From JBAWZR01 sp037142915 (GTDB lineage: Bacteria; Patescibacteriota; Minisyncoccia; Moranbacterales; UBA1568), in NCBI GenBank assembly GCA_037142915.1, contig JBAWZR010000016.1:1-17602 (forward strand): a DNA stretch of 17,602 nucleotides, in the 5' to 3' direction. Positions within the stretch are counted from its first letter, which is position 1, and every line of letters begins with the position of its first letter. A model generated the notes under the pieces. That model was not told the DNA's origin. It did not search any database and saw only the letters and a program-made list of their open reading frames with translations. The translations under genes and the position numbers were made by a program. Positions 7,751-14,025 of the stretch are shown here, piece after piece.

Positions 7751-8680
7751 ATGACTCAACAACGACTAAACATACTTGTATCTATCGCCGCGTTCTTTCT
7801 TTTGGGTGCAGGGGGTGTTGTTTATTACGCGACGATAGACTCAGTGTCAGAAGGTGGGACGGTCGCATCATCGAGGTCTCCGATTATCAAAATGACACCC
7901 GCTCATCCCGTGTATCCATTTGATCGGGTGGGATTATTTGACGGCTTAGAACGTGCGAAACAAAAATCAGAAGTGCTTCCTGTCGGAACGCGTGGCGGTA
8001 TCATCCCTCACCATACACTCCCGAGCGCATTTTTGGCTGAGTTTTTTTCCGGATTAAGATCGCAGGCGCCAACGACAATTGTTCTTATCGGACCAAATCA
8101 TTCTAATCAGGGGGATGCACCAGTACTGTCGAGCGATTGGGATTGGGAAACCCCTTTCGGAACGCTATCGACGGATTGGGAATATACACAGAAGGTGCGT
8201 GATCGAGTCGGATTTATCGCCGTAGATAATACTCATTTGAGTAGCGAACATTCGGTAGCCGGGGTTATGCCGTATATTAAATATTTTTTACCAGAGGTGA
8301 AGGTGGTCCCGCTTATCGTAAAATCGACACTCACTCGAAAACAGTTGGACCAATTGAGCGAAGCGATTGCCGATCAAACCGATGATCACACGGTTATTGT
8401 GGCGTCGGTTGATTTTTCGCATTATCTGACTGCCAAAGAAGCGGAACACAATGATACGATTACGGCTGGTATCATTGAGAAATTAGATACGGAGGCTGTG
8501 CTGCTGCTCAATAATGATTTTGTCGATTCGCCGGCGTCCATCGGGATATTTCTCGAAACGATGAAGCATTTCGGCGCGGTTCAGAGCCAGCTCTTAAATC
8601 ATAGTAATTCCGGTTTTTTGGAACACACGCTTCGCCCGACTGGTGGTGTGACGAGTTATTTTGTGTATTCGTTTTATTGA
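7751..8680 (+). CDS. Membrane-anchored Memo/AmmeMemoRadiSam system protein B-like
   Basis: 309 residues. Residues 7-27 form an N-terminal membrane anchor or uncleaved signal, which typical cytosolic Memo proteins lack. The rest matches the Memo family (related to extradiol dioxygenases): GGIIPHH (82-88), IGPNHSNQG (113-121), ETPFGTLSTD (133-142), HLSSEHSV (162-169) and VASVDFSHY (218-225). H87 and H117 correspond to two metal-ligand histidines of human MEMO1; where the family often has a Cys (CG) near the end, this protein reads DSPASIG (259-265), so that Cys is absent. The usual partners (AMMECR1 and a radical SAM protein) are not in the window. It follows the macroglobulin gene by 13 bases and is probably co-transcribed, so an extracytoplasmic role linked to that protein is plausible but inferred. 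Substrate unknown. The only start here not preceded by T (CATG). Confidence 0.82.
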   Translation: MTQQRLNILVSIAAFFLLGAGGVVYYATIDSVSEGGTVASSRSPIIKMTPAHPVYPFDRVGLFDGLERAKQKSEVLPVGTRGGIIPHHTLPSAFLAEFFSGLRSQAPTTIVLIGPNHSNQGDAPVLSSDWDWETPFGTLSTDWEYTQKVRDRVGFIAVDNTHLSSEHSVAGVMPYIKYFLPEVKVVPLIVKSTLTRKQLDQLSEAIADQTDDHTVIVASVDFSHYLTAKEAEHNDTITAGIIEKLDTEAVLLLNNDFVDSPASIGIFLETMKHFGAVQSQLLNHSNSGFLEHTLRPTGGVTSYFVYSFY

Positions 8681-8820
8681 GTTTGGGCTGCCACATTTTG
8701 ATTTAGGTAGAATAGTGGTATGTGTCAATGCTCATCGCAGGGCAGTAGAAAAAATACAAGACGGAGTAGATTTGCGGTATAACTCTGTCATTTCACAAGA
8801 AAACGCAACAGGACGAAACT

Positions 8821-8849
8821 TTGGCCGGAAGGGCTAAATATGGTATAAT
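8821..8849 (+). promoter_or_regulatory. Promoter of the CYTH-domain gene
   Basis: TTGGCC (8821-8826), a 17-base spacer, then an extended, perfect -10: TGGTATAAT (8841-8849). The predicted start near 8856 leaves a leader of about 25 bases before ATG 8881. The rest of the 200-base gap after 8680 shows no convincing gene or terminator. Confidence 0.8.
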
Positions 8850-8880
8850 TTAGTGGTAAATCAGGTTATATTTTCTTGTT

Positions 8881-9555
8881 ATGGCGCATTTTGAAATTGA
8901 GATAAAGAGTTTGCTCGGAGCGAAGGAGAAAGCCGAAAGCCTGAAGAAAAAGTTCTTGCAACGCTTTCCTGACGCACAGTTGAAAGGGAAAAACTCACAG
9001 TTGAATCATTACTTTCATGGTGGTGATATGGATGCATTGTTCGAGCAGTTGAAGCAATATTTTTCGGATGAGCAGCAGAAGTCTTTGCAGAAGATTTTAC
9101 ATGAGGGGAAAAATCACTCGATTCGTACGCGGCAGGCGGATGGGAAAGTCTTGTTTGTCGTGAAAGCCTCGATCGATGATACAACGAGTTCGAACGGAAT
9201 CGCGCGGATGGAATTCGAGGAAGCGATGCCGATGACACTGGATGAATTGGACGAGTTACTTTTGCAATCAGGCTTGGAATATCAGGCCAAGTGGTCGCGT
9301 GATCGAGAGGAATACACGGCGGGTGATATCGCATTGTGCCTCGACCGGAATGCCGGGTATGGATATCTTGCGGAGTTTGAGAAGATCGTGCACGAGGCGG
9401 AACACGCAGACGCTGCGAAACAAGAACTCATTGCGCTTATGAATGAATTGGGCGTGGAAGAACTTCCACAAGACAGACTGGAGCGGATGTTCGCTCACTA
9501 TAACGCTCATTGGCCGGAATACTACGGCACGGAAAATATTTTTACGATTGAATGA
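8881..9555 (+). CDS. CYTH-domain protein (triphosphate tunnel metalloenzyme)
   Basis: 224 residues, cytoplasmic, no membrane segment. The N-terminal FEIEIKS gives the defining ExExK motif (E5, E7, K9). Other tunnel residues follow in the usual order: NHYF (42-45), the basic pair IRTR (R82, R84), K95, EFEE (E111, E113), KWSRDREEY (R140, R142), CLDRNAGYG (D155) and LAEFEKI (E165). All key charged positions seem intact, so activity on a triphosphate substrate with a divalent metal is likely. Family members include thiamine triphosphatase, class IV (CyaB-like) adenylate cyclase and inorganic triphosphatase; the sequence alone does not separate these. It has its own promoter and is followed by a repeat element, so it probably forms a single-gene unit. 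Insertion 46-75 is rich in Gln/Lys and looks like a helical spacer. Confidence 0.85.
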   Translation: MAHFEIEIKSLLGAKEKAESLKKKFLQRFPDAQLKGKNSQLNHYFHGGDMDALFEQLKQYFSDEQQKSLQKILHEGKNHSIRTRQADGKVLFVVKASIDDTTSSNGIARMEFEEAMPMTLDELDELLLQSGLEYQAKWSRDREEYTAGDIALCLDRNAGYGYLAEFEKIVHEAEHADAAKQELIALMNELGVEELPQDRLERMFAHYNAHWPEYYGTENIFTIE

Positions 9556-9565
9556 TCAAAGAATT

Positions 9566-9658
9566 TGTCATCCCGTACTTGATGCGGGATCCAGGTTTGA
9601 ATTTTGAATTCTCAAAGAAAAAAATTCTGGATCCCCGGGTCAAGCCCGAGGATGACAC
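9566..9658. repeat. REP/MITE-like inverted repeat element between the CYTH gene and dcd
   Basis: Two long imperfect inverted arms, 9566-9594 (TGTCATCCCG...GGGATCCAGG) and 9626-9658 (TCTGGATCCCCGGG...GAGGATGACA), flank an AT-rich centre of about 30 bases. Each arm folds on its own: TCCCG with CGGGA (9571-9589), and CGGG-TCAAG-CCCG (9636-9648). The arms pair with a few mismatches over about 30 bases. This looks like the REP-type intergenic palindromes abundant in alphaproteobacteria and some other bacteria (core CGGGTCAAGCCCG with GGATGAC edges, from memory). It carries no ORF. It could also end transcription of the CYTH gene, but there is no T-run. Confidence 0.75.
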
Positions 9659-9704
9659 AATACGGTAAATATGTTTTATTCATGATTCTTAATTTTTTAT
9701 TTGT

Positions 9705-10247
9705 ATGTTTCTCTCAGACGGCGATATCAAGAAGGCAGTGGAGGCGGGAACTATTACGATTCGGGATTTCGATGAGGCACGATTGCAACCGGCGAGTTAC
9801 GATGTAATCTTGGGGAACAAATTTATCCTGACGGACTTACACACCACGACCGCGATCGACCCGGCGCGCAAGGTGTATGCGGATACGAAAGAAGTACTTG
9901 TGGCGGATGACGATGCCTTCGTATTGCATCCCAATATGTCAGTACTCGGGACGCTCAAGGACTATGTCGGGTCAAATGAATATCTTATACAGATTTCGGG
10001 CAAGTCGTCGCTCGCTCGGATCGGACTCGTGGTGCACAATACCGCCGGTATTATTAATCCTGGACATTTCCTCCACATCACTTTGGAGTTGGCGAATTTC
10101 AACACCGTGCCGATCATCCTGCGGCCGGGGATGGCGATTGCTCAGCTCACTTTCTCCAAACTCTCCTCACCGGTCAGTCGCGATTATACCAAGACCGGGC
10201 GCTTCAATGGTGACAACTGGAAGAAGAATTTCGAACCAAAGAAGTAG
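9705..10247 (+). CDS. dcd: dCTP deaminase
   Basis: 180 residues. It deaminates dCTP to dUTP (some members also hydrolyse dUTP to dUMP), feeding thymidylate synthesis in the cytoplasm. Motifs: LQPASYDVILG (27-37), GKSSLARIGLVVH (99-111, triphosphate-binding Ser and Arg), TAGIINPG (113-120), ITLELAN (125-131, with E128 as the expected catalytic Glu) and LRPGMAIAQLTF (139-150). The usual DPG of the family is NPG here (N118), and the following GxxG-like stretch is HFLH, so this is a diverged member. No separate dut gene is visible, and bifunctionality cannot be decided from sequence. Length fits. thyA follows after 68 bases containing a palindrome, so co-transcription is likely. Confidence 0.88.
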   Translation: MFLSDGDIKKAVEAGTITIRDFDEARLQPASYDVILGNKFILTDLHTTTAIDPARKVYADTKEVLVADDDAFVLHPNMSVLGTLKDYVGSNEYLIQISGKSSLARIGLVVHNTAGIINPGHFLHITLELANFNTVPIILRPGMAIAQLTFSKLSSPVSRDYTKTGRFNGDNWKKNFEPKK

Positions 10248-10249
10248 AA

Positions 10250-10300
10250 TTGAATTCCCCCTCTCCTGAGCTGAGGAGAGGGCAGGGGTGAGGTTGAATT
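10250..10300. repeat. Second REP-like palindrome with flanking 7-base direct repeat (dcd-thyA gap)
   Basis: CCCTCTCCT (10259-10267) pairs perfectly with AGGAGAGGG (10274-10282) around the loop GAGCTG. The right side continues CAGGGGTGAGG, and the block CCCC...GGGGTGAGG (10257-10293) is bounded on both sides by TTGAATT (10250-10256 and 10294-10300), like a target-site duplication. There is no T-run, so it is not a standard terminator. Similar CCCTCTCC/GGAGAGGG + GGGTGAGG units are scattered as REP elements in many bacteria (recalled, not searched). It differs in sequence from the element at 9566. Confidence 0.7.
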
Positions 10301-10315
10301 ATTAAAATAAATTAT

Positions 10316-11356
10316 ATGGCGATCAAAAAGAAGTATCCTGAATATCAGTACTTAGACTTATTGAACACTATTCTTGAAACAGGGAGTGACAAGGAATTGT
10401 TTTTTACACCCGAGATTCTCGAAGAGTACCGCAAGAAAGGTGAGCAGCCGCCAACTATCCGTTCAATCTTTGGCTATATGATGCGGTTTGATTTGAAGGA
10501 AGGATTTCCGTTATTGACGACGAAAAAAGTTTTTCTTCGCGGGATCATGCACGAGCTCCTCTGGTTTTTGAAGGGGGATTCAAATATCAAATATTTGGCT
10601 GATAATGATGTGCATATTTGGGACGAGTGGGTGTGGAAGCGGTACCATAAATTACACAGTCAAAAAGGACTTCCCGATCTGAATCAAACCGATTTTATCC
10701 AAAAAATAAAAGAAGAATCAGTGGAGAGTGAATTCGTGAAAGAGTGGGGCGACCTCATCACGATTTACGGGCGGATGTGGCGGCGATGGCCAGCGAGCGA
10801 TGGTCGTGAGATCGACCAATTGGGGTGGGTGATTGATGGCCTCCGTGATAAGCCGTTTCGTAAGTCATATGTCGTCTCTGCGTGGAATCCGGATTTCATT
10901 TACTCGATGGCCTCGGAAAATAATGCAAACGAAGTACCGCCGTTTTGTCATACGACATTCCAGTTTTCGGTAACGGGAGAGAAGACATTAAATCTGGGTC
11001 TATATCAGCGGAGTGCGGACACCTTTCTTGGCGTGCCTTTCAATATTGCGAGTTATGCATTGTTGCTCCAAATGGTGGCACAGGTGACCAGCCTTGAAGT
11101 AGGTGCGTTCGTGCACTGTATCGGTGACGCACATATTTATAGTAATCATTTCGATCAAGTGAAGGAACAATTATCGCGTGAACCACGACCATTTCCGGCG
11201 ATGAGATTGAATCCCGAGCGGAAGGAAATTGATGATTTTGTTTTTGAGGATTTCACGGTGGAAGGGTATGATCCGTACCCGGCGATTAAGGCGGAGATCG
11301 CCAATATTGGCGGTTTCGAGAAGAAAGATCCGAAGCAATTCACATTAAAGAAGTGA
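10316..11356 (+). CDS. thyA: Thymidylate synthase
   Basis: 346 residues. It methylates dUMP to dTMP using 5,10-methylenetetrahydrofolate and releases dihydrofolate. The catalytic Cys is C211 in VPPFCHTTFQF; QRSADTFLGVPFNIASYALL (231-250) binds dUMP; TIRSIFGYMMRFDL (47-60) holds the phosphate-binding Arg, and YGRMWRRW (151-158) follows the pattern YGRQWR.W. It is longer than E. coli ThyA (264): an insertion lies at about 105-145, and about 16-18 residues extend past the usual AV-type end (EIANIGG..., ending FTLKK). Start ATG 10316 is SD-less. folA begins 4 bases after the stop, a tight couple in which FolA reduces the dihydrofolate that ThyA makes. Confidence 0.96.
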   Translation: MAIKKKYPEYQYLDLLNTILETGSDKELFFTPEILEEYRKKGEQPPTIRSIFGYMMRFDLKEGFPLLTTKKVFLRGIMHELLWFLKGDSNIKYLADNDVHIWDEWVWKRYHKLHSQKGLPDLNQTDFIQKIKEESVESEFVKEWGDLITIYGRMWRRWPASDGREIDQLGWVIDGLRDKPFRKSYVVSAWNPDFIYSMASENNANEVPPFCHTTFQFSVTGEKTLNLGLYQRSADTFLGVPFNIASYALLLQMVAQVTSLEVGAFVHCIGDAHIYSNHFDQVKEQLSREPRPFPAMRLNPERKEIDDFVFEDFTVEGYDPYPAIKAEIANIGGFEKKDPKQFTLKK

Positions 11357-11360
11357 TCGT

Positions 11361-11849
11361 ATGACTGAACCGCGAATCAGCATCATTGCCGCTATCGCTC
11401 GAGAGAACCGGGCGATCGGAAAGGATAATCAATTGTTGTGGAGTATCCCCGAGGATATGAAACATTTTCGTGAGTTGACTTCGGGGCACACGGTGATTAT
11501 GGGACAGAAGACATTCGAGTCGATCGGCCGAGCCTTACCCAATCGGACGAATATCATTTTATCACTGGATGAAAACTTTTTTCATGAAGGTGCGATAGTG
11601 TGTCATTCGATTGAAGAAGCTGTAGAAAAAGCACGGGAAATTAAGCGAGAGGAAATATTTATTATTGGCGGCGGGATGGTATATGAGCAATTTTTACCTT
11701 TAGCAGAGCGGTTGTATCTGACTTTGGTAGACGGGCATTTTGAAGGAGATGTTTTTTTCCCGGAGTACGGAGACTTTACAAAACTCATCAGTCGTGAGAG
11801 AAAGGAAGATGAGAAGTATGAGTATGAGTTTGTGGTTTTGGAACGCTAA
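11361..11849 (+). CDS. folA: Dihydrofolate reductase
   Basis: 162 residues, the usual chromosomal DHFR size. It reduces dihydrofolate to tetrahydrofolate with NADPH. Motifs: ISIIAAIARENRAIGKDNQLLW (6-27; W27 in the Met20-loop region), IPEDMKHFRELT (29-40, with acidic D32 for substrate protonation), TVIMGQKTFESIG (44-56), LPNRTNIILS (59-68) and FIIGGGMVYEQFLP (100-113, the GG of the NADPH site). All key residues are present. It sits 4 bases after thyA, and the start ATG 11361 may use translational coupling; the upstream AAAGAAG is at best a weak Shine-Dalgarno-like stretch. Nothing suggests an acquired, mobile DHFR cassette. Confidence 0.96.
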   Translation: MTEPRISIIAAIARENRAIGKDNQLLWSIPEDMKHFRELTSGHTVIMGQKTFESIGRALPNRTNIILSLDENFFHEGAIVCHSIEEAVEKAREIKREEIFIIGGGMVYEQFLPLAERLYLTLVDGHFEGDVFFPEYGDFTKLISRERKEDEKYEYEFVVLER

Positions 11850-11858
11850 CTGTAAAAT
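11830..11858 (+). promoter_or_regulatory. Possible internal promoter for gatB
   Basis: TTGTGG (11830-11835) and TAAAAT (11853-11858) are 17 bases apart, at the folA end and in the 15-base folA-gatB gap. If used, the transcript would begin at or next to the gatB ATG (11865), giving a leaderless mRNA. The match is partial and the region is coding, so this is a weak call; read-through from folA is enough to express gatB. Confidence 0.25.
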
Positions 11859-11864
11859 ATACCT

Positions 11865-13337
11865 ATGAAATATAATGTCACCATCGGCATGGAAGTCCAT
11901 GCGGAATTGAAAACGAAGTCGAAAATGTTCTGCGGGTGCAAGAACGGTCTTGGTTTGGAAAAAGAACCGAATGTCAATATCTGCCCCGTGTGTACAGGAC
12001 AACCCGGGGCGCTTCCGGTGCCCAATCGCGAGGCGATCGAGATGGTGCAGCGAGTGGGACTGGCGATTGATTGTCATATTCGTTTGCAGTCCAAGTTTGA
12101 TCGCAAGAATTACTTTTATCCCGATCTTCCTAAGGGCTATCAGATCTCGCAGTATGATGAACCGTTTTGCGAAGCGGGCGCGTTAGTCGCTTTGGATGGC
12201 AAGCCAGTGCACATCACGAGAATTCATTTGGAGGAGGATACAGGCAAGCTCAACCACCCAGCCGGTGCGGATCATACGCTCGTGGATTACAATCGTTCGT
12301 CGGTGCCGTTGATGGAACTCGTGACCGAGCCGGATATCACGAGTGGCAAGGAAGCACGGGCGTTTTGTCAGCGGTTGCGACAGGTGTTGCGGGCGCTCGA
12401 TGTGTCGGACGCCGATATGGAGAAAGGACAGATGCGCTGCGAAGTGAATATCTCGCTCTATCCCGAGGGCGCGGATCGGTTGAGCGGTACGAAGGTGGAG
12501 GTGAAGAATATCAATTCATTTCGCTCCGTGGAACATGCGGCGGACTATGAGATCAAACGACAGACAGCGGCGCTCGAAGCGGGTGAACAGCTCATTCAGG
12601 AGACGCGTGGCTGGGATGATGTGCGAGGCATAACGGTTTCGCAACGCAAGAAGGAATCAGCGCACGATTATCGGTATTTCCCTGAGCCGGATATTCCCCC
12701 GATGAGTTTTTCTGAGGAATATGTGGAGAATTTGCGGCGGCATCTGCCTGAGCTCCCACAGGCGAAGGAGAAACGGTTCGTGAAGGAGTACGGCGTGACG
12801 GTGGACGAGGCGGCGATTTTGGTGGATGATAAAGCCTTTGCGGAATATTTCGAAGAAGTAATGAGCGAGTTGGTGGACAAATTGAAATCGGGTGAAATGA
12901 AAGCGGACATCAAGAAGGCGGGGAAGCTCGCGGTGAATTATCTCCTGACGGAATTGCGCAAGCATTTGAGCAAAGCGAACGAGACCATCGCTGACATCGC
13001 GATTACGGCCGAGAATTTCGCAGAGTTCGTGGCGATCGTGGCGGACGGGACGATCAATTCGAGTGCGGCACAGATGGTGCTGGAGACGATGTATGAGGGC
13101 GGTGATACCGACCCGTCGCATATCATCGAACGATTGGATTTGGTACAGCTCTCCGATGTCGGTGAATTGGATTCTGTGATCGCGCAAGTGTTGGAGAAAA
13201 ACCAGAAATCAGTGGATGATTACAAAGCCGGCAAAGAAAACGCCCTCCAATTCCTGATGGGACAAGTAATGTCGGCAACGAAGGGCAAGGCCAACCCGCA
13301 AGTAGTGTTGGAAATGTTGCGTGAAAAATTGAGCTAG
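11865..13337 (+). CDS. gatB: Asp-tRNA(Asn)/Glu-tRNA(Gln) amidotransferase subunit B
   Basis: 490 residues, full length. GatB binds mischarged Glu-tRNA(Gln) or Asp-tRNA(Asn) and forms the kinase/transamidation site of GatCAB, with ammonia supplied by GatA. The N-terminal part shows IGMEVHAEL (7-15), a zinc-type cysteine set C23, C25, C40 and C43 (FCGC...ICPVC), TGQPGALPVPN, and FDRKNYFYPDLPKGYQISQYD. The C-terminal YqeY-type tRNA-binding domain (about 350-490) ends GQVMSATKGKANPQVVLEMLREKL. gatA and gatC are not in this window, so the subunits are encoded apart. Only 15 bases separate it from folA. Confidence 0.97.
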   Translation: MKYNVTIGMEVHAELKTKSKMFCGCKNGLGLEKEPNVNICPVCTGQPGALPVPNREAIEMVQRVGLAIDCHIRLQSKFDRKNYFYPDLPKGYQISQYDEPFCEAGALVALDGKPVHITRIHLEEDTGKLNHPAGADHTLVDYNRSSVPLMELVTEPDITSGKEARAFCQRLRQVLRALDVSDADMEKGQMRCEVNISLYPEGADRLSGTKVEVKNINSFRSVEHAADYEIKRQTAALEAGEQLIQETRGWDDVRGITVSQRKKESAHDYRYFPEPDIPPMSFSEEYVENLRRHLPELPQAKEKRFVKEYGVTVDEAAILVDDKAFAEYFEEVMSELVDKLKSGEMKADIKKAGKLAVNYLLTELRKHLSKANETIADIAITAENFAEFVAIVADGTINSSAAQMVLETMYEGGDTDPSHIIERLDLVQLSDVGELDSVIAQVLEKNQKSVDDYKAGKENALQFLMGQVMSATKGKANPQVVLEMLREKLS

Positions 13338-13403
13338 TAGCAGCTTTAGATCCGCCTCTAATTAGAAAGGAGATCAAAAGCGAAGCCGAAAATATAATAT
13401 TGA

Positions 13404-13450
13404 TTGTGGAATTAATTTAGTGTGGTACAATTAAATTGTTGGATTATAAT
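13404..13450 (+). promoter_or_regulatory. Promoter region before the small membrane protein gene
   Basis: Two candidates: TTGTGG (13404-13409), a 16-base spacer and an extended -10 TGGTACAAT (13423-13431); and a perfect TATAAT (13445-13450) without a good -35. Either lies 28-50 bases upstream of ATG 13478. The gatB-to-ATG gap of 140 bases is AT-rich and holds no gene that I can support. No terminator for gatB is visible. Confidence 0.5.
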
Positions 13451-13477
13451 TAATAGAGAATAATTTATATAAAAGTT

Positions 13478-13894
13478 ATGAGTACATTTTTTTCGCGAGT
13501 CACAACATTTTTTTTCTTGGTGTTTGTTTTGATTTTGGGGTCTTCCTCATTCGTTAGGGCAGAGGTGCTTACTCCGGAGGAACAGCAAAAAATTGCCGCC
13601 ACCACACCTGCCGCTCCGACAGAAAAGATACCAGTGGATCCGAATGCAGAAATAAAGGTGCCAAAAACGCCTGAGAATTCAGCCGTTGCCATACCGGAAA
13701 GCCCCACGGCACAACCTATTGAAGAATCCGCCGAAGAACAAGTAGTTCCTGTAGACTCACTTTCAATAAACACCGCCGAAGAAAACCTCGCCAATATCTC
13801 TACTACTCGGGTCGTCGGGATTGTCGTGGGATTGTTTCTTATCGTTGGATTGCTCAGTTTTTTCTTCCGGAAGATGAATAGAAGGACTGTGTGA
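13478..13894 (+). CDS. Small secreted, C-terminally membrane-anchored protein of unknown function
   Basis: 138 residues, not recognised as a named family. A signal peptide (about 1-28; hydrophobic FFFLVFVLILGSSS, likely cut after VRA) is followed by a low-complexity, Pro-, Glu- and Ala-rich stretch of about 80 residues (TPAAPTEKIPVDPNAEIKVP...). A C-terminal membrane helix (112-130, VVGIVVGLFLIVGLLSFFF) ends in the basic tail RKMNRRTV. This is a sortase-like anchor layout, but no LPxTG motif is present, so it probably stays embedded with a disordered stalk outside the cell. No cysteines. It has its own promoter and terminator and lies directly before a large surface protein whose first half ends in a similar TM + RRRRMNR tail, so a shared role is possible. 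Confidence 0.75.
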   Translation: MSTFFSRVTTFFFLVFVLILGSSSFVRAEVLTPEEQQKIAATTPAAPTEKIPVDPNAEIKVPKTPENSAVAIPESPTAQPIEESAEEQVVPVDSLSINTAEENLANISTTRVVGIVVGLFLIVGLLSFFFRKMNRRTV

Positions 13895-13905
13895 ATACAG
13901 AGGAG

Positions 13906-13937
13906 AAACCAGGCACCTCGGGCGTCTGGTTTTTCTT
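13906..13937 (+). terminator. Intrinsic terminator after the small membrane protein
   Basis: AAACCAG (13906-13912) pairs with CTGGTTT (13926-13932), with partial extra pairing inside the 13-base loop, and is followed by a T-rich end (TTTCTTC). It starts 11 bases after the stop at 13894 and separates this gene from the next one. Confidence 0.75.
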
Positions 13938-13976
13938 CTGACGGTTCTCTCGACATTTTTTTGAGTTTTCGTTGTA

Positions 13977-13985
13977 TGCTATACT
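13977..13985 (+). promoter_or_regulatory. Extended -10 promoter of the large surface-protein gene
   Basis: TGCTATACT is an extended -10 (TGn + TATACT). No proper -35 lies at the expected distance (that place is a T-run), which the TGn can compensate for. The transcript would start near 13992, about 34 bases before ATG 14026. This position also rules out the TTG at 13972 as the gene's start. Confidence 0.6.
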
Positions 13986-14025
13986 AAAGTTAAATCAATA
14001 TAAAAAAATTAAAGTGACTTGTCGT

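Noticed and set aside
8720..8782. 20-codon frame starting MCQCSS just behind a TAGAAT box at 8708-8713
   Set aside because: The -35 is poor (19-base spacer), the peptide has no known likeness, and its size is expected by chance.
13366..13376. AAAGGAGATC, the best Shine-Dalgarno-like sequence in the window
   Set aside because: No ATG and no ORF of useful length follows; the next GTG/TTG frames stop within a few codons.
13972..14025. Upstream TTG start of the large surface protein
   Set aside because: It overlaps the extended -10 and would put charged residues before a clean signal peptide that begins at ATG 14026.
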